The notes below the pieces were generated by a model. The model was not told where the DNA came from. It did no database searches and saw only the letters and a list, made by a program, of their open reading frames with translations. Positions 45,847-55,100 of a DNA stretch of 64,000 nt are shown piece by piece (positions within the stretch are counted from its first letter, which is position 1; the number at the start of each line of letters is the position of its first letter). The translations under genes and the position numbers were made by a program. Location of the stretch: assembly GCA_034440495.1 (NCBI GenBank), contig JAWXCE010000002.1:58947-122946 (forward strand), read 5' to 3'. Origin of the DNA: JAWXCE01 sp034440495. Lineage in GTDB: Bacteria; Pseudomonadota; Alphaproteobacteria; Rhizobiales; Rhodomicrobiaceae.

Positions 45847-46365
45847 ATGTCTTGGACAGATGAGCGGGTAGAAATTCTAAAGAAATTATGGACTGACGGC
45901 TTAAGCGCCAGTCAGATTGCCGGCCGCATTGGCGGCGTCACACGTAATGCGGTGATTGGAAAAGTACATCGGTTAGGGTTATCGGGCAGGGCGACAACGT
46001 CGCGGATGCGTTCGGCAAGGCCGCGTGCCCGGGTATTGCAGTTTCCCACAAGGGCGCCGAGCGTGCAGTACCGAACGCATGGAAATGTTGCTCTCAAAGC
46101 GCTTTTCTTGCCTGAACATGACGTGCAGCCTTCTATTGCAATCGTGCCAGTGATCGAAGACTTTCCGGTGCTGCTGGCCGACAGGGTCACGTTGCTGAAA
46201 CTTCGCGACTGCATGTGCCGCTGGCCAATTGGCGACCCACAGGACGAGGCGTTCCGTTTCTGTGGTCGTAAAACCGTTTCGGGCGCGACGTACTGCGAAC
46301 ATCATGCCGCTATTGCCTACCAGCCAGCGCAGCGCCGTCGGCAGCGCGAACTGGCTTACGCCTAG
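45847..46365 (+). CDS. gcrA: Cell-cycle regulator GcrA
   Basis: GcrA is an alphaproteobacterial transcription factor that acts with the main sigma factor at promoters carrying CcrM-methylated sites. The 172 residues start MSWTDERVEILKKLWTDGLSASQIAGRIGGVTRNAVIGKVHRLGL, the N-terminal helix-turn-helix that marks the family, followed by a basic linker and the C-terminal sigma-binding part LRDCMCRWPIGDPQDEAFRFCGRKTVSGATYCEHHAAIAYQ. A strong AGGAGG precedes the start. It ends in TAG and has its own terminator. Confidence 0.96.
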   Translation: MSWTDERVEILKKLWTDGLSASQIAGRIGGVTRNAVIGKVHRLGLSGRATTSRMRSARPRARVLQFPTRAPSVQYRTHGNVALKALFLPEHDVQPSIAIVPVIEDFPVLLADRVTLLKLRDCMCRWPIGDPQDEAFRFCGRKTVSGATYCEHHAAIAYQPAQRRRQRELAYA

Positions 46366-46376
46366 CGGGGGCGAGG

Positions 46377-46416
46377 GCCGGGGTTCGTGAGGGCGGCCCC
46401 GGCTCTACATTTTCTC
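46377..46416 (+). terminator. Terminator of gcrA
   Basis: A 7-base GC stem (GCCGGGG at 46377-46383 with 46397-46403), 13-base loop, followed by TCTACATTTTCTC. It begins 12 bases after the gcrA stop and faces the convergent BON-like gene. Confidence 0.65.
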
Positions 46417-46440
46417 AAGCGCGCGGGCGCTAGATTGACT

Positions 46441-47424
46441 TCAATCAATGGCGAACGGGGTTAGTAAAACCCGTTCGGATCCGACAATTTCGTTTTCAAT
46501 GGCGAAACCTTTGGGAAGAAGTTCGTTAAGCGCCTCAATCTCGTTTTCTGCCTCTCCGTTTGCCGGAACACCATCGACCTTTAAAACTTGGCTAGTGATG
46601 GAGACTGATCCAGACTGCAAAAGCCGCAGCGCTCGTAGCGAGACTTGCGCAGCTTGTATCCAGTCATCCGGAGCACCGATGACAACTTGAGTTTTATTGT
46701 CAAATCTTGCCTCAGGAAAAAGAAACTCTGCAAGCTCCGAAAGGGCTTTCTTCGCCCCCTCATCAGGCACGTGCCCGCTAATGATAACGCTGCCTTCCCG
46801 CAGTTGCGCGAGCCAGGTGTAATCTTCATCAGGCGGTTTGATACTTCCGTTTTCTAGCAGTAGCCCTTTAGGCATTTCGCTTGATAAAGACTTTTGCACC
46901 AGCTTATAATTTTCAGCAGTTTCTGCAACGCCCGCAAGGCTTATGCGGTTCTCGGCGATTTGCGCAGCACCGCTTCGTAATAGGGCCAACTGCCGGAGCA
47001 CAAAACTGACGCCGCTCAGCCACGAGTCGCTGTTGTTGTGACGCCCGTCTATCTTTGTGCGATCAAGAATTTTAAAGCCCGGGAAGTTGGCCTCAATCAT
47101 ACCGAGCACGATCTTTTTATCTTCTTCTGTCGGAGCGGGCCCGCGCAGCTTGATGCGGTTTTTATCGCGATGAATACGGAACACGGCCGCCCCTTGCAAA
47201 CGCGCGGGGTGTTTATTGTTTTCTCCCGTGGATTCCGCTGCCTGTAATGGCGCTGGACTATTCAATATAGTGGCGCTTACAGCCGCCTCGGCTAACTTTA
47301 CATTGGTTTTTCGTTCACCAGCCGAAGCCATAAGCCAGTTTGCGCCCATCAGCATCGTGAGGAATATCGCTAGGCTTAAAGCCTTGAAAATCGTAAACTT
47401 TGCGATGTTATGATACGCCATCAT
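46441..47424 (-). CDS. Anchored protein with repeated BON-like domains, lacking an OmpA part
   Basis: From ATG 47424 (AGGA five bases upstream) there are 327 residues: an N-terminal membrane segment or uncleaved signal (IFKALSLAIFLTMLMGANWLMA), a short variable stretch, then alternating BON-like segments: FRIHRDKNRIKLRGPAPTEEDKKIVLGMI, NRISLAGVAETAENYKLVQKSL, SVIISGHVPDEGAKKALSELAEFLFPEA and SVSITSQVLKVDGVPAN. In many Rhizobiales such segments sit ahead of an OmpA peptidoglycan-binding domain, but this frame stops first. It is probably a periplasmic envelope protein; function unknown. It is convergent with gcrA. Confidence 0.75.
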   Translation of the reverse strand: MMAYHNIAKFTIFKALSLAIFLTMLMGANWLMASAGERKTNVKLAEAAVSATILNSPAPLQAAESTGENNKHPARLQGAAVFRIHRDKNRIKLRGPAPTEEDKKIVLGMIEANFPGFKILDRTKIDGRHNNSDSWLSGVSFVLRQLALLRSGAAQIAENRISLAGVAETAENYKLVQKSLSSEMPKGLLLENGSIKPPDEDYTWLAQLREGSVIISGHVPDEGAKKALSELAEFLFPEARFDNKTQVVIGAPDDWIQAAQVSLRALRLLQSGSVSITSQVLKVDGVPANGEAENEIEALNELLPKGFAIENEIVGSERVLLTPFAID

Positions 47425-47451
47425 TAATATCCTGAAGCCGAACTTAGCCAC

Positions 47452-47749
47452 CTGGCAAATGATGTTTTGCGTCGTAATTTCGACTGCTTATTAATAAAAC
47501 TCAGGAATGTTGAAGGCTTAAAAATTTTCAATACCGATTCCTTTGTAAACGCAGTAAAAGCGCAATCATTATTGAGTTTGTTATTCCGCATCAAAACGGC
47601 ATGTTGATAGAGTAGCGGAGACATAAGCGTAATCCAAGGACATCGTAACGCCAACGCGCCCATTGTATAAAACTGAAGGGTATGATCGTTTGAATCCGCA
47701 AAGAAAAAGCCGCCTAAGCTATGGCGGCTTTTTTGCGGTTTGGCGTTTG
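47452..47749. other. Gap between the rpoC terminator and the BON-like gene
   Basis: No credible gene; short frames on both strands have no coding signs. It must hold the BON-protein promoter (minus strand, lower end) and includes the rpoC terminator at its upper end. Confidence 0.5.
47700..47737 (-). terminator. Bidirectional terminator of the rpoBC operon
   Basis: An 11-base perfect stem (AAAAAGCCGCC at 47704-47714 with 47723-47733) with an eight-base loop has T runs on both strands. It starts 17 bases after the rpoC stop and ends the long ribosomal/RNA-polymerase transcript. Confidence 0.9.
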
Positions 47750-50700
47750 TTACTCTGCGGCTTGTGCGTTTTCCGAGCTAGGAAGCGCTTTAAGCTCAGC
47801 TTGCGCCGCCTTTTTAGCCATCTTTTCGCGCTCCGCGACGATCAATTCATCGCGATGCAAGGCGACCTTTTGCAAGCGGTTCAAAGTGCCGCCGGTGCCC
47901 GCCGGGATGAGCCGGCCAACAATGACGTTCTCCTTGAGGCCTTCCAGTTCGTCTGTTTTACCAAGAATGGCCGCTTCCGTTAGAACGCGCGTGGTTTCCT
48001 GAAAGGAAGCCGCCGAGATGAAGCTGCGTGTCTGTAGGCTAGCCTTCGTGATGCCCTGCAAAATGGGCTTGCCCTCTGCGGGCCGCTTTCTCGCCGCTTC
48101 GATCTTAATGTTCATCTCATCCAGTTCCAGCCGGTCGATCTGCTCGCCTTTTAGCAGATCGGTATCGCCTGCATCGCTGATCTCAACCTTCTGCAGCATT
48201 TGCCGGACGATCACCTCGATGTGCTTATCGTTGATCGTCACGCCCTGCAGCCGGTACACATCTTGGACCTCGTTAACGAGATACGCCGCAAGCTCCTCGA
48301 CGCCCTTGATCGACAGGATGTCGTGTGGATCGGGGTGGCCATCGAGAATAAACTCACCCTTCTCGATACGGTCGCCTTCTTGCACGCTGAGATGCTTGCC
48401 TTTGGGGATAAGATATTCGACCGGCGACAGCTCTTCCTCCTCTGGCACGATAGAGATGCGACGCTTGTTTTTGTAGTCGCGCCCGAAGTGCACTATGCCG
48501 GTGATCTCCGCGATGATCGCGTGATCCTTAGGCTTGCGAGCCTCGAACAGTTCGGCCACACGCGGCAGACCGCCCGTGATGTCGCGCGTCTTAGCAGATT
48601 CCAGCGGAATACGCGCTAGCACGTCGCCCGCTTTCACCACCAGGCCCGGCTCGGATGGGAGAATTGCGTCCACCGAGAGCAGGTATCGGGCCTCACCACC
48701 GCGCGCCAGCTTGGCGATCTTGCCCTTTTTGTCTTTCACCACCAAAGCCGGGCGCAAAGCCGAGCTTTTCGGGTTGGCGCGCCAGTCGATGATGGTGCGC
48801 TTGGTGATGCCGGTCGTTTCCTCAACGGACTCGTTGATAGATAGGCCTGGCACCAGGTCCTCATAGTCGAGAATGCCGTCAACCTCCGTCAATACAGGGC
48901 GGGTATACGGGTCCCACTCGGCCAGACGCTGGCCGCGTTTCACCGCATCGCCCTCGTCCACCTTCATGTGCGAGCCTTGGATTACCTTATGGGTCGCGCG
49001 TTCCTTGCCTTCCTCATCGACGATAACGATGGCGATGTTGCGGCCCATGGCGACTAAACGGCCCTGGCTGTCCCTGGATGCGTTCGGGTTTTTGATCCGG
49101 ATTTTGCCATTAAACGTTGCCTCGATGAACGAGTTGTCAGCTACCTGCGCCGTGCCGCCGATATGGAAAGTCCGCATTGTAAGCTGCGTGCCAGGTTCGC
49201 CAATGGACTGCGCCGCGATCACGCCGACCGCTTCTCCCATGTTAACCGGCGTGCCGCGCGCAAGGTCACGGCCATAGCAGGCCGCACAGATACCGTTGCG
49301 CGTTTCGCAGGTCAGCGCGGAACGGATGCGGATTTCCTGCACGCCCGCTTCCTCGATGATCCGCGAATGGCTTTCATCCATCAACTGATTTGCATTGATG
49401 ATGATTTCACCCGTGGACGGATTGGTGATGTCTTCCGCCACCGTGCGGCCAAGCACACGGTCGCCGAGGGATACTATGACCTCACCCGCATCGATAGCGG
49501 CAGCAATCGCGATGCCTTTGTCGGTGCCGCAATCCGTTTCATTGACGATGCAATCCTGCGCCACGTCAACCAAACGCCGCGTGAGATAGCCCGAGTTGGC
49601 GGTTTTGAGCGCCGTGTCGGCGAGGCCTTTGCGGGCGCCGTGGGTCGAGTTGAAGTATTCGAGAACCGATAACCCCTCCTTAAAGTTGGAGATAATCGGC
49701 GTTTCAATAATTTCACCAGACGGCTTAGCCATCAGGCCTCGCATGCCCGCAAGCTGCTTCATCTGCTGAGGTGAACCGCGCGCTCCCGAGTGGCTCATCA
49801 TGTAAATCGAGTTGATAGGTTTCTCGCGGCCGGTTTTCTCGTCCACTTTCACGGACGAAATACGATCCATCATCTCCTTGGCGATCTTGTCGGTGCACTT
49901 CGCCCAGGTATCGACGACCTTGTTATACTTCTCGCCCTGCGTGATGAAGCCGTCGTTGTATTGCTGCTCGTAATCGCGCACCACCGCCTCAGTATCCGCG
50001 ATGATTTTCGCCTTCGTCTCGGGTATAACCATGTCATCCTTGCCGAACGAAATGCCCGCTTTGAACGCATGGTGGAAGCCGAGCGTCATGATGCGGTCGC
50101 AGAAAATCACCGTTTCCTTCTGACCGCAGGCGCGGTAGACGGCGTCGATCATCTTGGCGATGGCTTTTTTCGTCAACAGCTTGTTTACGACATCGAGCGT
50201 CATGCCGTTTTTCTTGGGTAGCAATTCGCCCAGGAGCATGCGGCCGGGTGTCGTTTCGTAAACTTTAGGGAACGGCTTGCCGTCCGCCCCGGTGTCGTAA
50301 TACCGCGCGCGGATTTTAGCATGCAAAGTGAGCACGCCCGCCTCCATCGCATGATGAATTTCAGACACGCTGCCCATAAGCATCCCTTGCCCCGGCTCGT
50401 TCTCCGCCACGATGGACAGATAATAAAGGCCAAGCACGATGTCCTGGCTCGGCACGATGATCGGGCCGCCGTTTGCCGGATGCAGGATGTTGTTGGTGGA
50501 CATCATCAACACGCGGGCTTCCAACTGCGCTTCAAGCGAAAGCGGCACGTGCACGGCCATCTGGTCGCCGTCGAAGTCAGCATTAAACGCCGAGCAAACG
50601 AGCGGGTGCAACTGGATGGCCTTGCCCTCAACCAGCGTAGGCTCGAATGCCTGAATGCCAAGGCGGTGCAGAGTTGGCGCGCGGTTGAGCAGCACCGGGT

Positions 50701-51955
50701 GTTCGCGGATTACCTCGTCGAGGATATCCCAAACCTCTGGCTTTTCCTTCTCGACCAGCTTTTTCGCCTGTTTCACAGTCGTCGCCTGGCCGGACGCTTC
50801 CAGCTTGGCGTAAATGAATGGCTTGAACAGCTCGAGCGCCATTTTCTTTGGCAGGCCGCACTGATGCAGTTTTAGCTCCGGCCCGACCACGATGACCGAA
50901 CGTCCGGAGTAATCCACGCGCTTGCCGAGCAGGTTCTGGCGGAAACGGCCCTGCTTGCCCTTCAGCATGTCGGCAAGCGACTTTAGCGGACGCTTGTTAG
51001 CCCCCGTAATAACGCGACCACGGCGGCCGTTGTCGAACAGCGCATCGACCGATTCCTGCAACATGCGCTTTTCGTTGCGGATGATGATGTCCGGCGCGCG
51101 CAGTTCCACTAGCCGCTTCAGCCGGTTGTTGCGGTTGATGACGCGGCGGTAAAGATCGTTCAGATCGGACGTGGCGAAGCGGCCACCGTCGAGCGGCACC
51201 AGCGGGCGCAGCTCTGGCGGGATGACCGGCACCTGGGTTAGGATCATCCACTCGGGCTTATTGCCTGAATCAATGAACGCTTCCACAACCTTCAATCGCT
51301 TGCCGAGCTTTTTCGGCTTTAGTTCTGTCGTCGCTTCGGCGATGTCCTGGCGGAGCGTGTCGCGCATGCGCTCCAGATCGAGGTTGATGAGAAGCTCGCG
51401 GATCGCCTCCGCGCCAATGCCAGCGGTGAAGCTGTCATCGCCATACTCTTCCTGAGCCTTCAGCAGGTCCTCCTCGTTGAGAAGTTGAAGCGGCTTAAGC
51501 GGCGTAAGGCCCGGCTCGATAACCACATAGTTCTCGAAATAAAGCACGCGTTCCAGGTCTTTCAGCATCATGTCGAGCAACAGGCCAATGCGGCTGGGCA
51601 ATGACTTCAGGAACCAGATGTGCGCAACGGGCGCGGCCAACTCGATATGGCCCATGCGCTCGCGCCGTACTTTCGTGAGCGTGACTTCGACGCCGCATTT
51701 TTCGCAGATAACGCCCTTGTATTTCATCCGCTTGTATTTGCCGCACAGGCACTCGTAGTCCTTGATCGGGCCGAAAATGCGCGCGCAGAACAGGCCGTCG
51801 CGTTCTGGCTTGAACGTGCGGTAGTTAATGGTCTCGGGCTTCTTTATTTCGCCGAACGACCACGACAAAATCTTCTCCGGACTCGCGATGGAGATTTTGA
51901 TCTGGTCAAAGGTTTGAACTTGAGGGGCAAAGAGATTGGTGATCTCTTGATTCAT
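47750..51955 (-). CDS. rpoC: RNA polymerase beta' subunit
   Basis: The 1401 residues are full length for an alphaproteobacterial beta'. The N-terminal zinc site reads CLCGKYKRMKYKGVICEKCGVEV, the catalytic motif NADFDGDQMAVHVPLS lies near residue 470, the trigger-loop region GLMAKPSGEIIETPI near 740, and the second zinc cluster CETRNGICAACYGRDL near 900. Starts MNQEITNLFAPQ with AAGGAG upstream. It follows rpoB by 170 bases. Confidence 0.99.
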   Translation of the reverse strand: MNQEITNLFAPQVQTFDQIKISIASPEKILSWSFGEIKKPETINYRTFKPERDGLFCARIFGPIKDYECLCGKYKRMKYKGVICEKCGVEVTLTKVRRERMGHIELAAPVAHIWFLKSLPSRIGLLLDMMLKDLERVLYFENYVVIEPGLTPLKPLQLLNEEDLLKAQEEYGDDSFTAGIGAEAIRELLINLDLERMRDTLRQDIAEATTELKPKKLGKRLKVVEAFIDSGNKPEWMILTQVPVIPPELRPLVPLDGGRFATSDLNDLYRRVINRNNRLKRLVELRAPDIIIRNEKRMLQESVDALFDNGRRGRVITGANKRPLKSLADMLKGKQGRFRQNLLGKRVDYSGRSVIVVGPELKLHQCGLPKKMALELFKPFIYAKLEASGQATTVKQAKKLVEKEKPEVWDILDEVIREHPVLLNRAPTLHRLGIQAFEPTLVEGKAIQLHPLVCSAFNADFDGDQMAVHVPLSLEAQLEARVLMMSTNNILHPANGGPIIVPSQDIVLGLYYLSIVAENEPGQGMLMGSVSEIHHAMEAGVLTLHAKIRARYYDTGADGKPFPKVYETTPGRMLLGELLPKKNGMTLDVVNKLLTKKAIAKMIDAVYRACGQKETVIFCDRIMTLGFHHAFKAGISFGKDDMVIPETKAKIIADTEAVVRDYEQQYNDGFITQGEKYNKVVDTWAKCTDKIAKEMMDRISSVKVDEKTGREKPINSIYMMSHSGARGSPQQMKQLAGMRGLMAKPSGEIIETPIISNFKEGLSVLEYFNSTHGARKGLADTALKTANSGYLTRRLVDVAQDCIVNETDCGTDKGIAIAAAIDAGEVIVSLGDRVLGRTVAEDITNPSTGEIIINANQLMDESHSRIIEEAGVQEIRIRSALTCETRNGICAACYGRDLARGTPVNMGEAVGVIAAQSIGEPGTQLTMRTFHIGGTAQVADNSFIEATFNGKIRIKNPNASRDSQGRLVAMGRNIAIVIVDEEGKERATHKVIQGSHMKVDEGDAVKRGQRLAEWDPYTRPVLTEVDGILDYEDLVPGLSINESVEETTGITKRTIIDWRANPKSSALRPALVVKDKKGKIAKLARGGEARYLLSVDAILPSEPGLVVKAGDVLARIPLESAKTRDITGGLPRVAELFEARKPKDHAIIAEITGIVHFGRDYKNKRRISIVPEEEELSPVEYLIPKGKHLSVQEGDRIEKGEFILDGHPDPHDILSIKGVEELAAYLVNEVQDVYRLQGVTINDKHIEVIVRQMLQKVEISDAGDTDLLKGEQIDRLELDEMNIKIEAARKRPAEGKPILQGITKASLQTRSFISAASFQETTRVLTEAAILGKTDELEGLKENVIVGRLIPAGTGGTLNRLQKVALHRDELIVAEREKMAKKAAQAELKALPSSENAQAAE

Positions 51956-52090
51956 TAGGTAGCTCCTTGTCAGACAGCTCGTCAGCCGTCAAAAAGTCAG
52001 AGCGAAGTTCGGATGCGGGTCGCGTGCCTCCGCATACGTATTCGCCAAGTCAGTCTGCATTCGAACCGGTTGACGCTAGAAACCGGTAAT

Positions 52091-52117
52091 GCCCGTATGA
52101 GGACACCCCACACGGGC
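52091..52117 (-). other. Stem-loop in the rpoB-rpoC spacer
   Basis: GCCCGT (52091-52096) and ACGGGC (52112-52117) pair, extended to 9 pairs with one G-T. On the transcribed (minus) strand no T run follows, so it is not a normal terminator; an RNA-processing or stability element is more likely. It starts nine bases after the rpoB stop. Confidence 0.45.
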
Positions 52118-52125
52118 TTGATTTT

Positions 52126-55100
52126 TTATTCAGCTGCCGCGCGCTTGCCCAAAGGCTGTTGACGCGGTTTCAACTCGGCGCTTGGCGTCGAAGCGCTAAC
52201 GGTGCCGCCGCCAGGGCGGTTCTGGCGCAAATCGACGTTCAGGCCCAGCGCGCGCATTTCCTTCACGAGCACGTTGAAGCTTTCCGGGATGCCAGACTCG
52301 AACGTATCGTCGCCGCGCACGATGGATTCGTACACCTTGGTGCGGCCCGCCACGTCGTCCGATTTCACCGTTAGCATTTCCTGCAATGTGTATGCAGCGC
52401 CGTAAGCTTCAAGCGCCCAGACCTCCATCTCGCCGAAACGCTGTCCGCCGAACTGCGCCTTGCCGCCTAGCGGCTGCTGGGTCACGAGGCTGTAAGGCCC
52501 GATAGAACGAGCATGGATTTTGTCATCCACCAGATGGTGCAACTTCAGCAGGTATTTGTATCCCACCGTGACTTTACGATGGAACGGCTCTCCGGTGCGG
52601 CCATCGCTGAGGGTGATCTGGCCGGACGAATCCAGCCCCGCCGCCTTCAGCATTTCCACGATGTCCGGTTCGCGTGCTCCATCGAACACAGGCGTGGCCA
52701 CCGGAACCCCTTTACGTAGGTTATCCGACAATTCCAACAAGCCTTCGTCGTCCAGACCGGCGATGGTTTCGTTTTCACCGTAGATTTTGTCGATCGTCTC
52801 GCGAAGCTGTTCGATTTTGTTGTTTTCGCGATATTTGTCCGCCGCTTTGCCGATCAGGCTGCCTAGACCACGGCATGCCCAGCCTAGATGCGTCTCTAGA
52901 ATCTGGCCAACGTTCATACGGCTTGGCACGCCGAGCGGATTGAGCACAATGTCAACCGCCGTGCCATCCTCCAAATACGGCATATCTTCCACAGGCACGA
53001 TGTGGCTGATGACGCCCTTGTTGCCGTGCCGTCCGGCCATTTTATCGCCCGGTTGCAGCTTGCGCTTCACCGCGACAAACACCTTGACCATTTTCATGAC
53101 GCCAGTGGGGAGTTCATCGCCGCGCTTCAGTTTGTCGATTTTATCGACAAAGCGGCCTTCGAGGCGCTTTTTCGCGTCGTCATACTGGCGGCGGATCGCT
53201 TCCATGTCGGAAAGATCGGACTCTTCTTTTGGGGCGATCTCCCACCAATGGCTGCGGGGCACTTCGTCCAGGCTTTCCGGCGTGACTTTCGCGCCTTTGC
53301 GCAAGCCTTTTGGCCCACGCGCCACGTCCTTGCCGATAAGCAGATCGCGCAGACGACCGTAAACGTTACGGTCAAGAATGTGCAGTTCGTCATCGCGGTC
53401 TTTCGCGAGCCGTTCGATTTCCTCGCGCTCGATGGCCATGGCGCGCTCGTCCTTCTCGACGCCATGACGGTTGAACACGCGCACTTCCACCACGGTTCCG
53501 GCAACGCCCGGAGGCAGCCGCAGGCTTGTGTCGCGCACATCGGAGGCTTTCTCGCCGAAGATGGCGCGCAGGAGTTTTTCCTCCGGCGTCATCGGGCTTT
53601 CGCCTTTCGGCGTGATTTTGCCCACGAGAATGTCGCCCGGCTGCACTTCCGCGCCGATATAGACGATGCCAGCTTCGTCCAGGCTCTTTAGCGCTTCTTC
53701 TGACACGTTTGGAATATCGCGCGTGATTTCCTCCGGCCCGAGCTTGGTGTCGCGAGCTGCTACCTCGAACTCCTCGATATGGATGGACGTGAACACGTCG
53801 TCCGAGACGATGCGTTCGGAGATCAGGATCGAGTCTTCGAAGTTGTAGCCCTGCCATGGCATGAACGCGACGAGAACGTTTTTGCCAAGCGCCAGATCGC
53901 CCAGATCGGTCGAAGGGCCATCGGCGATGATGTCGCCCTGCTCCACCCGGTCGCCCACACGCACCAGCGGACGCTGGTTGATGCAGGTGTTCTGGTTGGA
54001 GCGCTGGAACTTGCGCATGTTGTAGATGTCCACGCCGGATTTGGCCTGGTCGGTCTCCTCCGTCGCGCGGATAACGATGCGGGTAGCGTCAACCTGATCG
54101 ACCACGCCAGTCCGGCGAGCGCCAATGGCGGCCCCCGAGTCGCGCGCGACAACGCTCTCCATGCCTGTGCCGACCAGCGGCGCTTCCGCCTTAATTAGCG
54201 GCACGGCCTGGCGCTGCATGTTCGAGCCCATCAACGCGCGGTTCGCGTCGTCATTTTCTAGGAACGGGATCAGCGCTGCGGCGACCGAGACAACCTGCTT
54301 CGGCGACACGTCGATCAAATCCACCTTGGACGGCGGCACCAAAATCACGTCGCCCGCGTGGCGGCATACAATGAGGTCTTCGATGAACGCGCCGTCCTTA
54401 TCGAGCTTGGCGTTGGCTTGCGCCACATGATGGCGGGACTCCGTCATCGCGGAAAGGTAAATCACCTCCTCCGTTACCTTGCCGTCCTTCACCTTCCGGT
54501 ATGGGCTCTCGATAAAGCCGTACTGGTTCACACGCGCAAACGTGGCAAGCGAGTTAATGAGGCCGATGTTAGGACCTTCCGGCGTTTCAATCGGGCAGAT
54601 GCGGCCGTAATGCGTCGGATGCACGTCGCGCACCTCAAAGCCCGCACGCTCGCGCGTCAGACCGCCAGGCCCGAGCGCCGAGAGACGGCGTTTGTGCGTA
54701 ATTTCCGACAACGGGTTCGTCTGGTCCATGAACTGCGAAAGCTGGGACGAGCCAAAGAACTCGCGCACCGCCGCCGACGCAGGCTTGGCGTTTATAAGGT
54801 CCTGCGGCATCACCGTTTCGATTTCAGCCGATGACATACGTTCCTTGATGGCGCGCTCCATGCGCAGCAGGCCGAGGCGATATTGATTTTCCATCAACTC
54901 CCCGACCGAACGAACGCGGCGGTTGCCCAGGTTGTCGATGTCGTCGATTTCGCCCTTGCCGTCGCGCAGATCGACCAGGGTTTTGATGACCGAGATCACG
55001 TCTTCCTTGCGCAGCACACGCACGGTGTCTTCGCATTCAAGGTCGAGGCGGATGTTCATCTTCACGCGGCCAACTGCCGACAGGTCGTAGCGCTCGCTAT

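Noticed and set aside
47424..47663. 79-codon minus-strand frame ahead of the BON-like gene
   Set aside because: It overlaps the gene start and has no coding signs.
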